Of a DNA stretch of 23,125 nucleotides, positions 5,958 to 13,296 are shown piece after piece (within the stretch, counting starts at the first letter, position 1; each line of letters opens with the position of its first letter). A program made the position numbers and the translations under genes. The DNA is from an uncultured Collinsella sp. (GTDB lineage Bacteria > Actinomycetota > Coriobacteriia > Coriobacteriales > Coriobacteriaceae): the NCBI GenBank assembly GCA_900546105.1, contig URBP01000026.1, positions 1-23,125 of the forward strand, in the 5' to 3' direction. The notes under the pieces were generated by a model. The model had not been told where the DNA came from. It made no database searches and saw only the letters and a list, made by a program, of their open reading frames with translations.

Positions 5958-7904
5958 TTAGCTATCGGAATGGCCAGCCGCCGCCTCGGCGCGCTCGGCA
6001 TTCCATGCAACGAGCGCCTCGTGGACCGCCTTGGCAACATCGGCAGGTATGCCGCGAACTTCCGCGATCTCTTGCTCGCTCGCCGCGCGCAAACGCTTCA
6101 TCGAGCCAAAATGGCGCATAAGGGCACGTTTTCTGGTGGGTCCCACGCCTGGAACGTCATCGAGTACCGAAACCGTCATGGCCTTGTCGCGCAATTCGCG
6201 ATGGAACGTGATGGCAAAACGGTGCGATTCATCGCGCACCTGTTTAATTAGATAGAGCGACGCGGACCCGGTCGGCAGCACGACGGGAGTCTCGTCCCAA
6301 GGCACGAAAACCTCCTCATCGGCCTTTGCCAAGCCACAAACTGGTATATCGAGCCCAAGAGCCTCAAGTTTCTTGATCGCAGCGGTCAATTGCGGCTTAC
6401 CGCCATCGACAACGAGCAAATCGGGGCGCGTGCCAAAGCGCTCGTCAGCCATGCGCTCGGGAGCATAGCGTCGTCCCAAAACCTCGGACATCGACACGAA
6501 GTCGTTTGCCTCGTCCAATTCGGCCTGAATTTTAAAACGACGGTACTGGCTCTTGTCGGCGCGCCCGTTGGTAAACACCACCATCGAGGCGACGGTAAAG
6601 GTTCCGTGCAGCGTCGAGATATCGAAGCACTCGATACGCAACGGCGGCGATGGCAGCGCCAACGCACTTTCGAGCTCCAGGAGCGCTTGATTGGTGCGGT
6701 CGTCAGCGTACCCCGTTCGCATCATGTAGCGCATGAGGGCATGGCGCGCATTTTTGGATGCCATATCGAGCAGACGGTGCTTTTCGCCACGCTGCGGCCT
6801 ATGGAGATGGCAGGAACGCTCGCGCTTGCCCGCAAGCCACTCCCCCAGCGCCTCCGCATCCTCAAGCTCGACAGAGAGGTTTATCTCAGCTGGAATATCA
6901 GCCGTCTCGTCGTAATAGCGCTTAAGAAAGCCCGACTGGAGCTCTTCCTCGTCAACATCAAGACCCTTGTCAAGAATGAACTCGCAGGTGCGAACTGTTC
7001 GGCCCTCGCGAACGACGAAGACGCAAGCGGCGGAGATGGTCTCCTCGCGATAGAAACCGATAACATCGATATCGACACTGGAGGGAAAAACGACTTGCTG
7101 ACGGTCGTCCAGACCCCTGATGACCTCCAAACGACGTTTGACGCGGGCGGCGCGCTCAAAATCGAGCGCCTCGGCGGCCTCCGTCATCTCGGATGTCAGC
7201 TCGTCGACGACGTCCTTGCGATGGCCCGACAAAAAACGTTCGACACGCTTGACGTTCTTGGCATAGTCTGCCGGGGAAATCGCGCCGACACACGCACCCG
7301 GGCCGCGCCCGACATGATAGTCGAAGCAGGGGCGCCCGTTTTGCGCGCAAATCATATTGACGATGTCTTCCTCGCCCTTGTGGGACTCGACGATACGGCG
7401 ACAACGACGCCACTCCGCACAGGATGCGGAGCAGATGGGGATAACCTTGCGCAGCGTATCTATCGTCTCACGTGCGGCGCGGCTATCGGTATAAGGTCCA
7501 AAATAGCGCGTTCCCGGCTTATGACGCTCACGCGTGTATTTGATAGCGGGATACAGGTCGCCCTTTGTAATGGCGATAAAGGGGTAGCTCTTGTCATCCT
7601 TGAGGTCGACGTTAAAGTACGGATGGTACTGACCAATCAAATTGCGCTCGAGCACCAACGCCTCGTGCTCGGTCTCCACCACGATATAGTCAAAGCTCGC
7701 CACCAACTGCATCATCAGCGGGATCTTCTGGCGCTCGTCCTGCAGCGTCACGTACTGACGCATACGGGCGCGCAGGTTTTTCGCCTTGCCCACGTAGATG
7801 ACATCGCCCTTGGCGTCTTTCCAAAGGTAGCAGCCGGGCTGCGTGGGAACGCGCGAAACCTGCTCGGCAAGCGTTGGAATGTTGTCGTGACCGGCCACGC
7901 GCAC
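5958..7904 (-). CDS. uvrC: UvrABC excinuclease subunit C
   Basis: UvrC makes the dual incisions around bulky DNA lesions after UvrB is loaded. The 648-residue protein has an N-terminal GIY-YIG nuclease (PGCYLWKD at 23-30, VIYVGKAKNLRAR at 35-47 with R45, and E86). A Cys-containing linker follows at 158-205, then a UVR (UvrB-binding) motif at about 231-266. The RNase-H-like nuclease has D428 in ECFDIS, D500 in LVVDGGKPQL and H561 in DESHRFA. Tandem helix-hairpin-helix motifs lie at about 583-632. All catalytic residues expected for both nucleases are present. The GTG start directly abuts the murJ TAG stop; a second GTG two codons downstream is an alternative. The Cys pattern of the linker is unusual (see findings). 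Confidence 0.95.
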   Translation of the reverse strand: MRVAGHDNIPTLAEQVSRVPTQPGCYLWKDAKGDVIYVGKAKNLRARMRQYVTLQDERQKIPLMMQLVASFDYIVVETEHEALVLERNLIGQYHPYFNVDLKDDKSYPFIAITKGDLYPAIKYTRERHKPGTRYFGPYTDSRAARETIDTLRKVIPICSASCAEWRRCRRIVESHKGEEDIVNMICAQNGRPCFDYHVGRGPGACVGAISPADYAKNVKRVERFLSGHRKDVVDELTSEMTEAAEALDFERAARVKRRLEVIRGLDDRQQVVFPSSVDIDVIGFYREETISAACVFVVREGRTVRTCEFILDKGLDVDEEELQSGFLKRYYDETADIPAEINLSVELEDAEALGEWLAGKRERSCHLHRPQRGEKHRLLDMASKNARHALMRYMMRTGYADDRTNQALLELESALALPSPPLRIECFDISTLHGTFTVASMVVFTNGRADKSQYRRFKIQAELDEANDFVSMSEVLGRRYAPERMADERFGTRPDLLVVDGGKPQLTAAIKKLEALGLDIPVCGLAKADEEVFVPWDETPVVLPTGSASLYLIKQVRDESHRFAITFHRELRDKAMTVSVLDDVPGVGPTRKRALMRHFGSMKRLRAASEQEIAEVRGIPADVAKAVHEALVAWNAERAEAAAGHSDS

Positions 7905-9587
7905 CTACTTGCGACGAATCAGCGCCGAGACCTCGGGCATCTTAAGGACGACGGCAAGGCCAAAGGTAACAGCAAGCGAGACGACACCCGCAACGCAAAC
8001 GTAGCCAAGAGTAATCAGAATCGAGCCGCCAAGTGCCCCGACAAAGTGCTCAAGCGCCCACATGACGCCGGCGCCTGCGGCAGCACCCAGGCCACCGAGC
8101 AAAAGGCCAAAGAAACCGCCATGCAGGATAGATTTAACCTGAAGACCACGCAGGCGACGACGCAGCCACCACAGCGAACAACCGACCAAGATCACGTAGT
8201 CGACGACATACGAAAGTGCGATTGCCGGCATACCGAAGCCCAGTACAACGCCAAACAGCAGAACTGAGCCGGCCTGGCCGATGGCAGAATACAGGCAATA
8301 GCGGCTATAGGGCTTCATGTCGAGCAAGGCAGAGAAGCTCTTCTGCATCAACACGACCACGCCGTAGAGCGGCAGCGAGAACGCCAGGTAGACAAGGAAC
8401 TCGGACACCAGCGCCACGCCGGACTCATCAAACTTGCCGGCACAGTAAATCATGTTGAGCGGACGCGCGAAGACAATCAGGTACAGCGCGAACGGAATCA
8501 GGAAGAACAGCATCTGGGCGACGCCACGCGAAATGCCCGTGCGAACGCTGTCGTAATCCTTCTCCTGTGCGTCGTGAGAGAGCTCGGTATAGAGCGCCGT
8601 CGAAAGCGAGGCGGCAATCAGCGCGTAGGGCAGCGTGTACCACAGGCGCGCATAGGCGATGACTGAAGGACCAGTCTCGGGCTGGACCACCAGCGCGGCA
8701 GCGTTGGTGATAGAAGTCGAGACAAACATGCACACCGTGGCGAGCAGCGTCGGGATACCGAGCGCAATCGTCTGGCGCAGTGCGGGGTCCTTAAAGTCGA
8801 TATGGATATGGGGATGCACGCCGTGCTTGCCAAGCGCGGGGATCTGACATGCCATCTGAACAAAAACACCGAGGGTCGTACCGGCCGCAATCAAGATGAT
8901 GCCGGCACGTTCGCCAAACTGTGCGGACACGGGCGCAAAACCCATAAAGCTCGCAATGACGATCACATTGTTGAGGACCGGGGCAAACGTCGACCAGAAG
9001 TAGTCGCGGTGCGCGTTGAGAACGCCCGAAAACACCGAGCCCAAACCATAAAACAGAATCTGGATGGCAAAGAAACGGAACATGAACGCAGCGGTATCCA
9101 TGCTGCCGCCGTCACCCGAAAGGAACGATTGCGTCCAGATAAAGCCCGGGGCGAACACGGTCCCCAACAACGAAATGCCACCCAGCACCAAAAGCAGAAT
9201 GCCAAGCAGGTTGCCCACGTACTCGTTCGAGGCCTCGCGACCCTGCTCACGCCTCACGCCCATGTACACGGGCAAAAACGCCGTCACGAGCATGCCGCCC
9301 ATCACGAGTTCGTAGAGCATATTTGGCAGGTTGTTGGCGACCTGATAGGAGGACGAGAGTAGCGACATGCCGATAGCGGCCGCCATTGCCCACGTGCGGA
9401 TAAAACCGGTGACGCGAGACACGATGGTCAGGATGGTCATAAGCCCGGCGGAACGACCAACCGTGGAGTAGTCCGACGAACCCATGTCGTCAGTGTCATC
9501 TCGCGACGAAGAAGCTTCGGATGAGGGTGTCTGAGGCGCAGATTCTTCTGCAAAATGAGCTCCGCGCTTCAATTCTTCCTGCGGCAT
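7905..9587 (-). CDS. murJ: Lipid II flippase MurJ (MviN family)
   Basis: MurJ moves lipid-linked peptidoglycan precursor across the cytoplasmic membrane. The 560-residue protein has about 14 hydrophobic segments from residue 47 onward. Family motifs include SRVTGFIRTWAMAAAIG near 57-73, and ANNLPNMLYELVMGGMLVTAFLPVYM is typical of helix 2 and its following loop. An acidic, Ser-rich cytoplasmic extension of about 45 residues precedes the first helix. The start ATG is 3 nt after the ybaK stop and has GAGAGGAC upstream inside ybaK. Its stop abuts uvrC. In other actinobacteria murJ lies elsewhere, so the pairing with uvrC is probably for expression only. Confidence 0.92.
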   Translation of the reverse strand: MPQEELKRGAHFAEESAPQTPSSEASSSRDDTDDMGSSDYSTVGRSAGLMTILTIVSRVTGFIRTWAMAAAIGMSLLSSSYQVANNLPNMLYELVMGGMLVTAFLPVYMGVRREQGREASNEYVGNLLGILLLVLGGISLLGTVFAPGFIWTQSFLSGDGGSMDTAAFMFRFFAIQILFYGLGSVFSGVLNAHRDYFWSTFAPVLNNVIVIASFMGFAPVSAQFGERAGIILIAAGTTLGVFVQMACQIPALGKHGVHPHIHIDFKDPALRQTIALGIPTLLATVCMFVSTSITNAAALVVQPETGPSVIAYARLWYTLPYALIAASLSTALYTELSHDAQEKDYDSVRTGISRGVAQMLFFLIPFALYLIVFARPLNMIYCAGKFDESGVALVSEFLVYLAFSLPLYGVVVLMQKSFSALLDMKPYSRYCLYSAIGQAGSVLLFGVVLGFGMPAIALSYVVDYVILVGCSLWWLRRRLRGLQVKSILHGGFFGLLLGGLGAAAGAGVMWALEHFVGALGGSILITLGYVCVAGVVSLAVTFGLAVVLKMPEVSALIRRK

Positions 9588-9590
9588 CGC

Positions 9591-10091
9591 TCAGTCCTCT
9601 CTCGTAATCGCGGCAACTGTCGCCCCGCAAAATGCAATTAAATCATCAGGTGCAAGCTCGAGCTGATAACCACGCTTGCCTCCCGAAATAAAAATGGTAT
9701 CCCAAAGGACACATGTCTCATCAATGAGCGTCCGGTAGCGTTTTTTCATACCGACCGGACTGCAGCCGCCGCGAACGTAGCCAGTCGCCGCAAGCAAATC
9801 CTTCACATGCATCATGGCCAAGGACTTCTCCCCCGCGGCACGCGCGGCGGACTTTAGATCGAGCTCGTCGGCAACAGGGATGCAGCACACGACGTGGTCG
9901 TTGGACGGCGTCACGCAGACCAAGGTCTTAAATCCTTGACCGGGCTCCTCGCCAAGCTGCTCCGAAATCGCGACCCCCAGGCCCGCCGACTCATCACCAT
10001 CGTCTTCGTACGTATGTAGAACATAGGAAATGCCGGCGCTTTCCAGCTCGCGCATCGCATTGGTTTTTGGCGTCTTTACAGCCTTTGCCAT
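9591..10091 (-). CDS. ybaK: Cys-tRNA(Pro)/Cys-tRNA(Cys) deacylase, YbaK/EbsC family
   Basis: This editing enzyme hydrolyses cysteine mischarged on tRNA(Pro). The 166-residue protein fits the family length. It shows the conserved Lys in GFKTLVCV (K55), the GYVRGGCSPVGMKKRY segment near 107-122, and the FISGGKRGYQLELAPDDLI C-terminal block. I set the start at the ATG of MAKAVKTPKT because AAAGGA lies 7 nt upstream. An in-frame extension of 32 codons runs to a start without such a site and lacks family similarity. It is first gene of the ybaK-murJ-uvrC operon. Confidence 0.9.
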   Translation of the reverse strand: MAKAVKTPKTNAMRELESAGISYVLHTYEDDGDESAGLGVAISEQLGEEPGQGFKTLVCVTPSNDHVVCCIPVADELDLKSAARAAGEKSLAMMHVKDLLAATGYVRGGCSPVGMKKRYRTLIDETCVLWDTIFISGGKRGYQLELAPDDLIAFCGATVAAITRED

Positions 10092-10128
10092 GGCATATCC
10101 TTTCCCTCGCATTCGGACGTAAGGATTA

Positions 10129-10134
10129 AGTATA
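10129..10134 (-). promoter_or_regulatory. Candidate -10 box of the ybaK-murJ-uvrC operon
   Basis: TATACT lies on the minus strand, 37 nt upstream of the ybaK ATG. A TGACGT hexamer 18 nt further upstream is a weak -35. No other promoter-like sequence is seen in the uvrA-ybaK gap. Confidence 0.4.
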
Positions 10135-10172
10135 TGTCCAATTCGGCTGCATACGTCACTTCGACACAGCAA

Positions 10173-10203
10173 GCGCCATCGAATCACAAGGAGTCGATGG
10201 CGC
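10173..10203 (-). terminator. Terminator-like hairpin after uvrA
   Basis: GCGCCATCGA (10173-10182) and TCGATGGCGC (10194-10203) form a perfect 10-bp stem with an 11-nt loop, 20 nt past the uvrA stop. The following bases on the minus strand (TTGCTGTG) are only weakly U-rich, so efficiency is uncertain. Confidence 0.6.
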
Positions 10204-10223
10204 CCATAAGCTGAATCGCCTAT

Positions 10224-13103
10224 TTATTGAGCATCAAGTTGAGCCTGACGCTCCCGGTCACGCCTGAGCAACGGCGCCAAAAACTTGCCCGTATAGCTCT
10301 GCGGACAGTCCGCAACCTGCTCCGGTGTGCCCGAAACCACGACGGTTCCGCCGCCGTTACCGCCCTCGGGGCCCATATCGATCAGGCGGTCGGCAACCTT
10401 GATGACATCAAGGTTGTGTTCAATCACCAGCACCGTGTTGCCCGCATCGACCAAGCGCTGCAGCACATCGAGCAGCTGGCGGACGTCCTCAAAATGAAGG
10501 CCGGTCGTCGGCTCGTCCAAAATATAGAACGTCTTGCCCGTCTGGCGTCGATGAAGCTCCTTGGCGAGCTTCACACGCTGCGCCTCGCCGCCCGAGAGCG
10601 TCGTGGCGGGCTGGCCCAGGCTCACGTAGCCCAAGCCTACATCGTACAGCGTCTGGAGCTTGCGCTTAATCTGCGGGATATTCCCAAAGAAGGCCAGTGC
10701 CTCGGTGACGCTCATGTCGAGCACGTCCGAGATGGTCTTACCACGGTAGGTGACCTCAAGCGTCTCGCGGTTATAGCGTTTGCCGCCGCAGACCTCACAG
10801 GGGACATAGATATCGGGAAGGAAGTGCATCTCGATCTTAATTTGTCCGTCGCCCTTGCATGCTTCGCAGCGACCGCCGCTCACGTTAAAGGAGAAACGTC
10901 CCGGCGAGTAGCCGCGCGCCTTCGACTCCGGCGTACTCGCAAACAGCGCGCGAAGATCATCCCACAGGCCAATGTACGTAGCAGGGTTGGAACGCGGCGT
11001 GCGGCCAATCGGCGACTGGTCGATGTCGATCACCTTATCGATGCACTCGATACCCTCGAGCTTTTTGTACGGGCCCACAGGACGCGTCGAACGGTGAATG
11101 GCATTCGTAAGCGCAGGCGCGATGGTGTCGGTAACCAGGGAGCTCTTGCCCGATCCCGACACGCCGGTAACAACCGTAAGCGTACCAAACTCGATCTTGG
11201 CGGTAACGTTTTTGAGGTTGTTGGCTCGAGCGCCCGTGATCTTAAGGCAGCCGCGACCGGGCTTGCGGCGTTCATCGGGAACCCGAATCATTCGCTTGCC
11301 GGTCAGGTAGGCACCCGTCATCGAATCGGGGCACGCCATGATATCGGCAGGCGTTCCCGCGGCGACCACGTGTCCGCCGTTCACGCCCGCACCGGGGCCC
11401 ATGTCGATCACATAGTCGGCAGCACGAATCGTATCCTCATCATGCTCGACGACGATGACGGTATTGCCGATATCGCGTAGGCGCTCAAGCGTCTTGATCA
11501 GGCGCTCGTTATCGCGCTGATGGAGGCCGATCGACGGCTCGTCCAAAATATACAGCACACCCATGAGGCCGGCGCCGATCTGCGTTGCCAGGCGAATGCG
11601 CTGGGCCTCGCCTCCGGAAAGCGTCGCCGAGGCACGGTCGAGGGTCAGATAGTCGAGTCCGACATCGACCAGAAAGCGCAGGCGCTCCAGGATTTCCTTA
11701 ACGATGCGCCCGCCGATAAATTGTTGGCGCTCGGTAAGCTCCAAGCCCTCAAAAAACTCGAGCGACTCGCGGCACGATAGGCAGCAGACCTCGTAAATGG
11801 ACTTACCGCCTACGGTAACGGCGAGCATCTCGGGGCGCAGACGAGCACCATGGCAACTCGAGCACGGCTCCTCGCGGATGTACTTCTCCAAGCGCGCCTT
11901 GGTGTTCTCATTCGTCGTCTCGGTATAGCGCTCGTACAGGATATTGCGCACGCCCGAGAACTTGGTGTCCCACTGGCTGCGGCGCCCATCGAGCTTTTGA
12001 TAGTCGACCGAAATCTTCTGGTCGCCCATGCCGTCTAAAAACGCGCGACGCACCCGCGGAGGCAGATCCTCCCACGGCGTATCGACGCTCACCTTGAAGT
12101 GCTTACAAACCGCAGCGAAAATCTGCGGATAGTAGTTAGAGTTGCCAAACAGGCTGCCAAAGACCCCGTCGGCGATCGACTTCGAGGGGTCTTCGATTAG
12201 GGCCTCGGCATCGACCGTCTTCTTAAAACCCAGGCCATCGCACTCGGGGCACGCGCCATAGGGCGCGTTGAACGAGAAATCGCGCGGCTGCAGGTCATCG
12301 ATGGAGTGTCCATGCTCCGGGCACGCTAACGCCAGCGAATACTCCAGCAACTCGCCTTCGGTCCCCTCGGGAGCGTCGCGGTCGGGCAGCAAGTATACGT
12401 TCACATTGCCGTGCGCCAGCGCAGTCGCCTGTTCAACGGACTCGGCAATACGGCCCAGCGAGTTCTCGCGAATCACGATGCGGTCGACCACGACCTCGAT
12501 ATCGTGCTTGAATTTCTTATCCAAATCGATAGAGTCATCAAGCGAGCGAACCTCGCCGTCGACACGCACGCGGCTAAAGCCCTCGGCGCGAAGGTCTTCA
12601 AACAGCTTGGTGTACTCGCCTTTTCGCCCGCGCACCACCGGTGCCAGCACAAACGCGCGGCGGCCCTCCCCCGCCGCCAAGACCTTGTCGGCAACCTGGT
12701 CGGTCGTCTGGCGCTCAATGACACGGCCGCATTCGGGACAGTGCGGGGTGCCCACACGGGCGAACAGCAGGCGCAGATAGTCATAAATCTCGGTTACGGT
12801 GCCAACCGTCGAGCGAGGGTTTTTAGACGTCGTCTTTTGGTCGATCGACACCGCCGGCGAAAGGCCGTCGATTGAATCCAAGTCGGGTTTGTCCATCTGT
12901 CCCAAGAACTGGCGCGCATAGCTCGAAAGACTCTCGACGTATCGACGCTGGCCCTCGGCATAGATAGTGTCAAATGCCAGCGAACTCTTGCCCGAGCCAG
13001 AAAGACCGGTAATGACCACGAGTTGGTCACGCGGAATGGAAACATCGATATCACGGAGGTTGTGCTCACGAGCGCCGCGAATAACGATAGAAGAATCAGA
13101 CAT
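10224..13103 (-). CDS. uvrA: UvrABC excinuclease subunit A
   Basis: UvrA is the DNA damage-sensing ABC ATPase that loads UvrB. The 959-residue protein has two ATPase modules: Walker A GLSGSGKS at 33-40 and GVSGSGKS at 647-654; LSGGE at 495-499 and 836-840; ILDEPSIGLHQR near 519-530 and ILDEPTTGLHFED near 861-873. The C-terminal zinc finger is intact (C746, C749, C769, C772). The first finger has His in place of the second Cys (C261, H264, C285, C288). I chose the ATG encoding MSDSSIVIRG with AAGGAG 6 nt upstream; a 22-codon extension overlaps the promoter and SOS box. It diverges from the ltaS-like gene and is probably monocistronic and LexA-controlled. Confidence 0.96.
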   Translation of the reverse strand: MSDSSIVIRGAREHNLRDIDVSIPRDQLVVITGLSGSGKSSLAFDTIYAEGQRRYVESLSSYARQFLGQMDKPDLDSIDGLSPAVSIDQKTTSKNPRSTVGTVTEIYDYLRLLFARVGTPHCPECGRVIERQTTDQVADKVLAAGEGRRAFVLAPVVRGRKGEYTKLFEDLRAEGFSRVRVDGEVRSLDDSIDLDKKFKHDIEVVVDRIVIRENSLGRIAESVEQATALAHGNVNVYLLPDRDAPEGTEGELLEYSLALACPEHGHSIDDLQPRDFSFNAPYGACPECDGLGFKKTVDAEALIEDPSKSIADGVFGSLFGNSNYYPQIFAAVCKHFKVSVDTPWEDLPPRVRRAFLDGMGDQKISVDYQKLDGRRSQWDTKFSGVRNILYERYTETTNENTKARLEKYIREEPCSSCHGARLRPEMLAVTVGGKSIYEVCCLSCRESLEFFEGLELTERQQFIGGRIVKEILERLRFLVDVGLDYLTLDRASATLSGGEAQRIRLATQIGAGLMGVLYILDEPSIGLHQRDNERLIKTLERLRDIGNTVIVVEHDEDTIRAADYVIDMGPGAGVNGGHVVAAGTPADIMACPDSMTGAYLTGKRMIRVPDERRKPGRGCLKITGARANNLKNVTAKIEFGTLTVVTGVSGSGKSSLVTDTIAPALTNAIHRSTRPVGPYKKLEGIECIDKVIDIDQSPIGRTPRSNPATYIGLWDDLRALFASTPESKARGYSPGRFSFNVSGGRCEACKGDGQIKIEMHFLPDIYVPCEVCGGKRYNRETLEVTYRGKTISDVLDMSVTEALAFFGNIPQIKRKLQTLYDVGLGYVSLGQPATTLSGGEAQRVKLAKELHRRQTGKTFYILDEPTTGLHFEDVRQLLDVLQRLVDAGNTVLVIEHNLDVIKVADRLIDMGPEGGNGGGTVVVSGTPEQVADCPQSYTGKFLAPLLRRDRERQAQLDAQ

Positions 13104-13131
13104 GGAAGCTCCTTGCCTCCTATTGCATCGA

Positions 13132-13137
13132 ATCATA
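13132..13137 (-). promoter_or_regulatory. Candidate uvrA -10 box
   Basis: TATGAT on the minus strand is one base from consensus, 28 nt upstream of the uvrA ATG. The -35 region upstream is poor. The LexA-like box lies just beyond it, a position suited to block polymerase. Confidence 0.45.
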
Positions 13138-13164
13138 CTGCCGATGAGTTTAGCGCACTCGACG

Positions 13165-13178
13165 CGCACAGATGTTCG
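13165..13178 (-). promoter_or_regulatory. LexA/SOS box upstream of uvrA
   Basis: The minus strand reads CGAACATCTGTGCG. Compared with the Gram-positive/actinobacterial LexA consensus CGAAC-N4-GTTCG, nine of ten half-site bases match (GTGCG instead of GTTCG). It lies 61 nt upstream of the uvrA start, next to the predicted -35 region. uvrA is a classic LexA target, which supports the call. Confidence 0.65.
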
Positions 13179-13246
13179 TAATACAAGATTCGCAGACCTT
13201 TAGCTTTGCGTATCGGGCGCTTTGTTTCTCGAAATGCCGCGGAAAG

Positions 13247-13284
13247 GTTACAGTAATCTAATACTGAACTTAATTTGCTGTAAC
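13247..13284 (+). promoter_or_regulatory. Inverted repeat in front of the ltaS-like gene
   Basis: GTTACAG (13247-13253) and CTGTAAC (13278-13284) form a 7-bp perfect inverted repeat 24 nt apart. A nested CAGTA/TACTG pair lies inside. It ends 12 nt before the start codon, adjacent to the GAGGA ribosome site. It could be an operator or a leader stem. No clear sigma-70 promoter is visible in this AT-richer gap. Confidence 0.35.
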
Positions 13285-13296
13285 AGAGGAACGTCC

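Noticed and set aside
6390..8267. A 625-codon plus-strand open frame opposite uvrC and murJ
   Set aside because: Again codon-opposed to real genes, and it bridges two unrelated proteins.
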